Shown here in pieces: positions 60,471-64,000 of a DNA stretch of 64,000 nucleotides. The DNA lies in assembly GCF_000406165.1 (NCBI RefSeq), contig NZ_CM001977.1, forward strand, positions 3,866,808 through 3,930,807, given 5' to 3'. The stretch is from Dickeya zeae NCPPB 2538. Lineage in GTDB: Bacteria; Pseudomonadota; Gammaproteobacteria; Enterobacterales; Enterobacteriaceae. Made by a program: the position numbers and the translations under genes. Each line of letters begins with the position of its first letter. Position 1 is the stretch's first letter. A model generated the notes under the pieces. That model was given only the letters and a program-made list of their open reading frames with translations. It ran no database searches and was not told where the DNA came from.

Positions 60471-61001
60471 ATGTCTGAGGAACATTTCATTGTCACCTAC
60501 CCGGAAGACGAACGCATTGCGCCGGTGCTGGACGGTTTATTTGCTGAATACCGTCAGCGTTACGGTGACTACTTCGCTCATCAGGATCCGGAACCACAGG
60601 GGCTCTATCTACCGCCGGACGGTATTTTTATCGTGTTGATGCGCGATGAGCGCCCCATCGCCACTGGCGCGTTCAAACGCTACGACGCCACCACCGCCGA
60701 GCTTAAACGTATCTGGACTGACAGAACCCTGCGACGTCAGGGACTCGCCAAACGAGTACTGCTCGAACTGGAGTGCCATGCCCGTCGGCTGGGCTATCGG
60801 GATCTGTTTCTGACAACCGGTTTTCGCCAGCCGGAAGCAGTCGGGTTATACCTGAGCGAAGGTTATCAACCACAGTTCGATACTCAACTCGACCCGGAAT
60901 ATTACAGCCTGCCGCCGCACGATGGTCGGTTGCCGTTTCGTAAACCGCTGTATGGGCCATTGTCTGAACGGGTGGCTCAACAGGAACGGGCTATCGGGTA
61001 A
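60471..61001 (+). CDS. GNAT-family N-acetyltransferase (YtmI-like)
   Basis: Acetyl-CoA-dependent acetyltransferase of 176 residues. GNAT motif A: TAELKRIWTDRTLRRQGLAKRVLLELE, with the R/Q-x-x-G-x-G/A acetyl-CoA loop as RRQGLA; motif B: LFLTTGFRQPEAVGLYLSEGYQ. ATG 60471 has AGGGAGA 6 nt upstream. In the B. subtilis ytm operon the acetyltransferase YtmI (SnaB-type) N-acetylates S-substituted cysteines before oxidation; the same step is inferred here from context. Confidence 0.88.
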   Translation: MSEEHFIVTYPEDERIAPVLDGLFAEYRQRYGDYFAHQDPEPQGLYLPPDGIFIVLMRDERPIATGAFKRYDATTAELKRIWTDRTLRRQGLAKRVLLELECHARRLGYRDLFLTTGFRQPEAVGLYLSEGYQPQFDTQLDPEYYSLPPHDGRLPFRKPLYGPLSERVAQQERAIG

Positions 61002-61014
61002 CAAGGACACACTG

Positions 61015-61965
61015 ATGACGCACTCAATCCCCCCCGCACTGCATCCAACGGATGCCCCTGCGACAACCTTACGCGTGGTACCGGCGCGTTACCCACTACG
61101 TATCGCTGGCACCGTGTTTTCGCTATTTATTTTCGCCGGTATTGCCGAGTCGGTGGCGCTCAACAGCCGCTGGGAATGGTCCGTGTTCGCCAACTACTTT
61201 TTTAATCCCGTCATTCTGGAAGGGCTAGGGCGTACCCTGTTGCTGACGCTACTCGGCACCCTGTTCAGCGTGATCGTCGGTACCGGGCTGGCGTTGGCAC
61301 GGCTGTCATCGTCGACCTTACTCAGTACGCTGTCCTGGCTGTATATCTGGTTATTTCGATCACTGCCGCTGATTCTGGTGCTGATAATCCTCTACAACTT
61401 TTCGTACCTGTACGACACATTGGCATTGGGTATCCCTTTCACGGCAGTAGAGTTTTTCCGCTACCCGACTATTGATGTGCTAAGCCCCTTCGCTGTCGCT
61501 GTGCTGGGACTCACACTGGTGCAATCGGCCTACACCGCCGAAATTATCCGTGGCGGTATCCTTGGTGTTGACGCCGGACAGTTCGAAGCCGCCGCTGCGC
61601 TCGGCTTACCGGGTTATCGCCGTACCTGGCGAATTATTCTGCCGCAGGCGTTGCGCTCCATTCTGCCTACCGGCTTCAACGAAATCATTAGCCTGGCCAA
61701 GGGCACCTCGGTGGTGTATGTGCTGGCACTGCCGGAACTGTTTTACACCGTGCAGGTGATTTACAACCGCACTCAGCAAGTCATTCCACTGTTGATGGTC
61801 GCGACCGTCTGGTATCTGGTGATCACCAGCGTACTGTCGGTACTGCAATATTTTGTAGAGCGCTACGTCGCCCGCGGGGCAGTGCGGGAAATACCGGCGC
61901 ATCCGTTACAGCGTCTTTTCCGGCACCTGACCGCACTGATATTCAGAGGGAAATACCATGTCTGA
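61015..61965 (+). CDS. amino-acid ABC transporter permease
   Basis: HisMQ-type inner-membrane permease of 316 residues with about six hydrophobic segments after a cytoplasmic N-terminus. Family sites: [41 protein letters not shown] and the ATPase-contact EAA loop ([26 protein letters not shown]). ATG 61015 follows AAGGACAC. Overlaps the ATPase gene by 8 nt. Only one permease is present, so it presumably forms a homodimer, whereas B. subtilis has TcyL and TcyM. Confidence 0.93.
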   Translation: MTHSIPPALHPTDAPATTLRVVPARYPLRIAGTVFSLFIFAGIAESVALNSRWEWSVFANYFFNPVILEGLGRTLLLTLLGTLFSVIVGTGLALARLSSSTLLSTLSWLYIWLFRSLPLILVLIILYNFSYLYDTLALGIPFTAVEFFRYPTIDVLSPFAVAVLGLTLVQSAYTAEIIRGGILGVDAGQFEAAAALGLPGYRRTWRIILPQALRSILPTGFNEIISLAKGTSVVYVLALPELFYTVQVIYNRTQQVIPLLMVATVWYLVITSVLSVLQYFVERYVARGAVREIPAHPLQRLFRHLTALIFRGKYHV

Positions 61966-62776
61966 AGCTATTGATCTTTATTCAATCCCACATACCGTAT
62001 CAGGCACTGTAGCTGAAAAAGGTCGGATCGATATTCAGGGGGTAGGCAAATGGTTCGGTGCGCATCGGGCGCTGGATAATATTAACCTGACGCTGCCGCC
62101 CGGCTCAGTGACCGTGATAATTGGGCCGTCAGGCTCCGGCAAATCCACGCTACTGCGAACCATCAACCACCTGGAGCGGGTGGACGAAGGTACCATCCGT
62201 ATCGACGGCGACTACATTGGCTATCGCCGTGAAGGCGACACACTGTACGAGCTAAAAGAACGGGAGATTCTGCGCCAGCGCATCGGCGTTGGTTATGTAT
62301 TCCAGAACTTCAACCTGTTTCCACACCTGACGGTGCTGGAGAACATTATTGAAGCGCCACGAGTGCACCGGCTATACCACCGCGCCCAGGCACAGAGCGT
62401 AGCACTGGCGCTGCTGGACCGGGTCGGGTTACGCCACAAGGCGAATGCTTATCCGCGCCACCTGTCCGGCGGGCAGCAACAACGTATCGCTATTGCCCGT
62501 GCGTTGGCGCTCAACCCCAAGGTGATGCTGTTTGATGAACCCACCTCGGCGTTAGACCCGGAACTGGTGGGCGAAGTACTGGATGTCATCAAGGATCTGG
62601 CACGATCGGGCGTCACTATGGTGATCGTGACTCATGAGATTGGCTTCGCGCGCGAAGTGGCGGATCGGGTGGTGTTCATGGTGGATGGCAGAATCGTGGA
62701 AAGCGGCGACGCGTATCAGGTGCTGAATCATCCTGCCCATCCGCGCACTGCCAGTTTTTTGAATAAGGTGCTCTAG
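61958..62776 (+). CDS. amino-acid ABC transporter ATPase
   Basis: 272 residues. Walker [10 protein letters not shown] at 56-64, Q-loop [16 protein letters not shown], signature LSGGQQQR, Walker [20 protein letters not shown], switch His in [16 protein letters not shown]. Typical of polar amino acid importers (GlnQ/TcyN type). About 20 extra N-terminal residues precede the domain. Last gene of the cluster, ending before a hairpin at 62805. Confidence 0.95.
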   Translation: MSEAIDLYSIPHTVSGTVAEKGRIDIQGVGKWFGAHRALDNINLTLPPGSVTVIIGPSGSGKSTLLRTINHLERVDEGTIRIDGDYIGYRREGDTLYELKEREILRQRIGVGYVFQNFNLFPHLTVLENIIEAPRVHRLYHRAQAQSVALALLDRVGLRHKANAYPRHLSGGQQQRIAIARALALNPKVMLFDEPTSALDPELVGEVLDVIKDLARSGVTMVIVTHEIGFAREVADRVVFMVDGRIVESGDAYQVLNHPAHPRTASFLNKVL

Positions 62777-62804
62777 GTTTTTAAATAAGCTGCTCAAGGC
62801 GATA

Positions 62805-62838
62805 TTTTCATTCCCCGACACCGTGCGGGGAATGAAAA
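62805..62838. terminator. bidirectional hairpin between ABC operon and ohr
   Basis: Perfect 13-bp stem TTTTCATTCCCCG / CGGGGAATGAAAA with an 8-nt loop. It lies 30 nt past the ATPase stop and about 50 nt past the ohr stop; A/T ends of the arms could serve both strands. Confidence 0.7.
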
Positions 62839-62889
62839 CGTTACGTCAATCGTTAACACAGCTCGATAGACGACGGCCTTTCATCTGAC

Positions 62890-63315
62890 TCAGATAACCG
62901 TCAGTTTTACATCGATGTTACCGCGCGTCGCGTTGGAGTACGGGCAAACGATGTGTGCTTTCTGTACCAGCTCTTCCGCTACCGCACGGTCCACACCCGG
63001 CAGGGTGATTTTCAACTCAACTTCAATGCCAAAGCCGTTCGGGATGGCGCCGATACCCACGCTGCCATTAATCGTCGTCCCTGCCGGAATCGAGACTTTG
63101 TCACGTGCGCCGACGAACTTCAGTGCCCCCAGGAAGCAAGCGGAGTAACCAGCGGCAAACAGCTGTTCCGGGTTAGTACCTTCACCACCGGCACCGCCCA
63201 GTTCACGCGGCGTGGTCAATTTGACATCTAACTGCTGGTCAGAAGAAACCGCACGACCATCACGACCGCCTGTAGCCTGAGCATGTGCAACGTAGAGAAC
63301 TTTTTCAATAGACAT
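62890..63315 (-). CDS. ohr: Ohr, organic hydroperoxide resistance protein
   Basis: Thiol peroxidase of the Ohr/OsmC fold that reduces lipid and organic hydroperoxides, using lipoylated partners. 141 residues with catalytic cysteines C60 ([10 protein letters not shown]) and C124 ([11 protein letters not shown]), and the catalytic Arg in DGRAVSS. The block [11 protein letters not shown] is diagnostic. GGAG is 7 nt before the second ATG of an ATGATG pair, chosen here. Regulated by the adjacent ohrR. Confidence 0.97.
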   Translation of the reverse strand: MSIEKVLYVAHAQATGGRDGRAVSSDQQLDVKLTTPRELGGAGGEGTNPEQLFAAGYSACFLGALKFVGARDKVSIPAGTTINGSVGIGAIPNGFGIEVELKITLPGVDRAVAEELVQKAHIVCPYSNATRGNIDVKLTVI

Positions 63316-63341
63316 CATGTGACTCCTTTGAGTGGATAAAT

Positions 63342-63373
63342 GCGTGATTTAAATCGTTAAAAATTAAATCGCA
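63342..63373. promoter_or_regulatory. candidate OhrR operator upstream of ohr
   Basis: GATTTAA (63346-63352), 11 nt, TTAAATC (63364-63370); the first arm is also part of the palindrome GATTTAAATC. The right half AAATTAAATCGC recurs upstream of ohrR. Confidence 0.6.
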
Positions 63374-63432
63374 CACTACTTAAATGATTAAGAAAATATA
63401 GACGACAAACGCCCATCGTGCCACATCATTCA

Positions 63433-63903
63433 TCAAATATGCCTGATGAGGCTGGCTCGCAATGTTTCCAGATCGTGCTTGATAGCGCGTAACTGCTCGA
63501 TATTGCATTCTGACGCGCAGAACACCCCTTCAGGCACAGCCTTCGCTTTCGTCTGCAACTCACGCCCGTCGTCGGTGAGTTCAATCAGCACCTGGCGTTC
63601 GTCTTGCGTGCCACGACGACGCGTAACCAACCCTGCGGTTTGCAGACGCTTAAGCAGTGGCGTCAACGTGGCAGAATCCAGAAACAGACGCTCGCCCAAT
63701 TCAGAGACCGTTACCCCATCGCGTTCCCACAACACCAGCATCACCAGATACTGTGGGTACGTGAGGTTAAGCTCGGTCAGCAAACGGCGATATAACTTGT
63801 TCATCGCCAGATTCGCTGAGTAGAGCGCGAAACAGAGCTGACCATCCAGCCGGAAGGCGTCATCACTCAGTATCGGTTTGGTATCGGTATCGTTTCTGTT
63901 CAT
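63433..63903 (-). CDS. ohrR: OhrR, MarR-family organic peroxide sensor
   Basis: Redox-sensing repressor of ohr. 156 residues; the peroxide-sensing cysteine is C24 ([12 protein letters not shown]), and C129/C133 near the C-terminus could make it a two-cysteine type. Winged [31 protein letters not shown], then the wing [19 protein letters not shown] 63903 follows GAGTGG; a longer frame has no ribosome site. It lies upstream of ohr on the same strand, with an operator-like repeat before each gene. Confidence 0.95.
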   Translation of the reverse strand: MNRNDTDTKPILSDDAFRLDGQLCFALYSANLAMNKLYRRLLTELNLTYPQYLVMLVLWERDGVTVSELGERLFLDSATLTPLLKRLQTAGLVTRRRGTQDERQVLIELTDDGRELQTKAKAVPEGVFCASECNIEQLRAIKHDLETLRASLIRHI

Positions 63904-63924
63904 GGTTGCCACTCTATATCGCTC

Positions 63925-63952
63925 AAAATTAAATAGCAAGCGATTTAGATTA
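63925..63952. promoter_or_regulatory. candidate OhrR operator upstream of ohrR
   Basis: Imperfect inverted repeat AATTAAATAGC, AA, GCGATTTAGATT, 22 nt before the ohrR start. It shares the AATTAAAT(A/C)GC half-site with the region in front of ohr, which supports autoregulation. Confidence 0.6.
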
Positions 63953-63960
63953 AAATTTGA

Positions 63961-64000
63961 CGGCAGCAGAAAAGAAAAAAGTAACCTGTTGATAATAAAA
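63961..64000. other. window end
   Basis: Forty bases upstream of the ohrR operator; no feature recognised. Confidence 0.4.

Overview
The window is chromosomal DNA from an enterobacterium. Most genes match Escherichia coli housekeeping genes closely in sequence, often in the same local order, but several neighbourhoods are joined differently. Protein sequences, codon use and gene content point to a soft-rot plant pathogen of the Dickeya/Pectobacterium group (inference; no 16S gene or other decisive marker lies here). No phage, insertion sequence, CRISPR array or plasmid function was seen.

Layout: 1-8.6 kb holds arcA, creA, rob, gpmB, yjjX, trpR, slt and ettA, the E. coli order but without creBCD. 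8.6-12.8 kb is an accessory patch: a chemoreceptor, a LysR regulator and a divergent medium-chain dehydrogenase. 12.9-25 kb is a central-metabolism block: serA, rpiA, argP, yggE, an IclR regulator where E. coli has argO, mscS, and the glycolytic and pentose-phosphate genes epd-pgk-fbaA and tktA. 25.4-35.2 kb carries tsgA (where E. coli has loiP-speB), speA, metK, sprT, endA, rsmE, gshB, yqgE and ruvX. 35.3-39.7 kb has fbp, mpl, purA and yjeT. 39.7-50.4 kb is the conserved nnr-tsaE-amiB-mutL-miaA-hfq-hflX-hflK-hflC superoperon, read leftward. An unrecognised gene then separates nnr from queG.

Downstream of queG is an AT-rich gap with two perfect DnaA 9-mers beside a tRNA-Gly(GCC) gene. This is the position of the replication-control locus datA in E. 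coli. Two identical tRNA-Gly genes flank a hydroxyacid dehydrogenase gene, and E. coli synteny ends there (no orn).

From 55 kb onward the DNA is accessory: an unrecognised gene, then a divergent cluster with two different flavin-dependent monooxygenases, two tandem periplasmic binding proteins, a GNAT acetyltransferase, an ABC permease and an ATPase. This parts list matches the Bacillus subtilis ytmI-tcyJKLMN-ytmO-ytnJ sulfur-salvage operon (S-alkylcysteine / S-(2-succino)cysteine breakdown), so an equivalent pathway in an enterobacterium is the leading hypothesis. The window ends with the peroxide-defence pair ohr/ohrR.

Control sites visible in the sequence include a trp operator at trpR, a Cra operator upstream of epd, possible Met boxes at metK, candidate OhrR operators, a possible speA leader attenuator, and many intrinsic terminators. 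Four intergenic spacers hold short degenerate tandem repeats (14-18 bp units).
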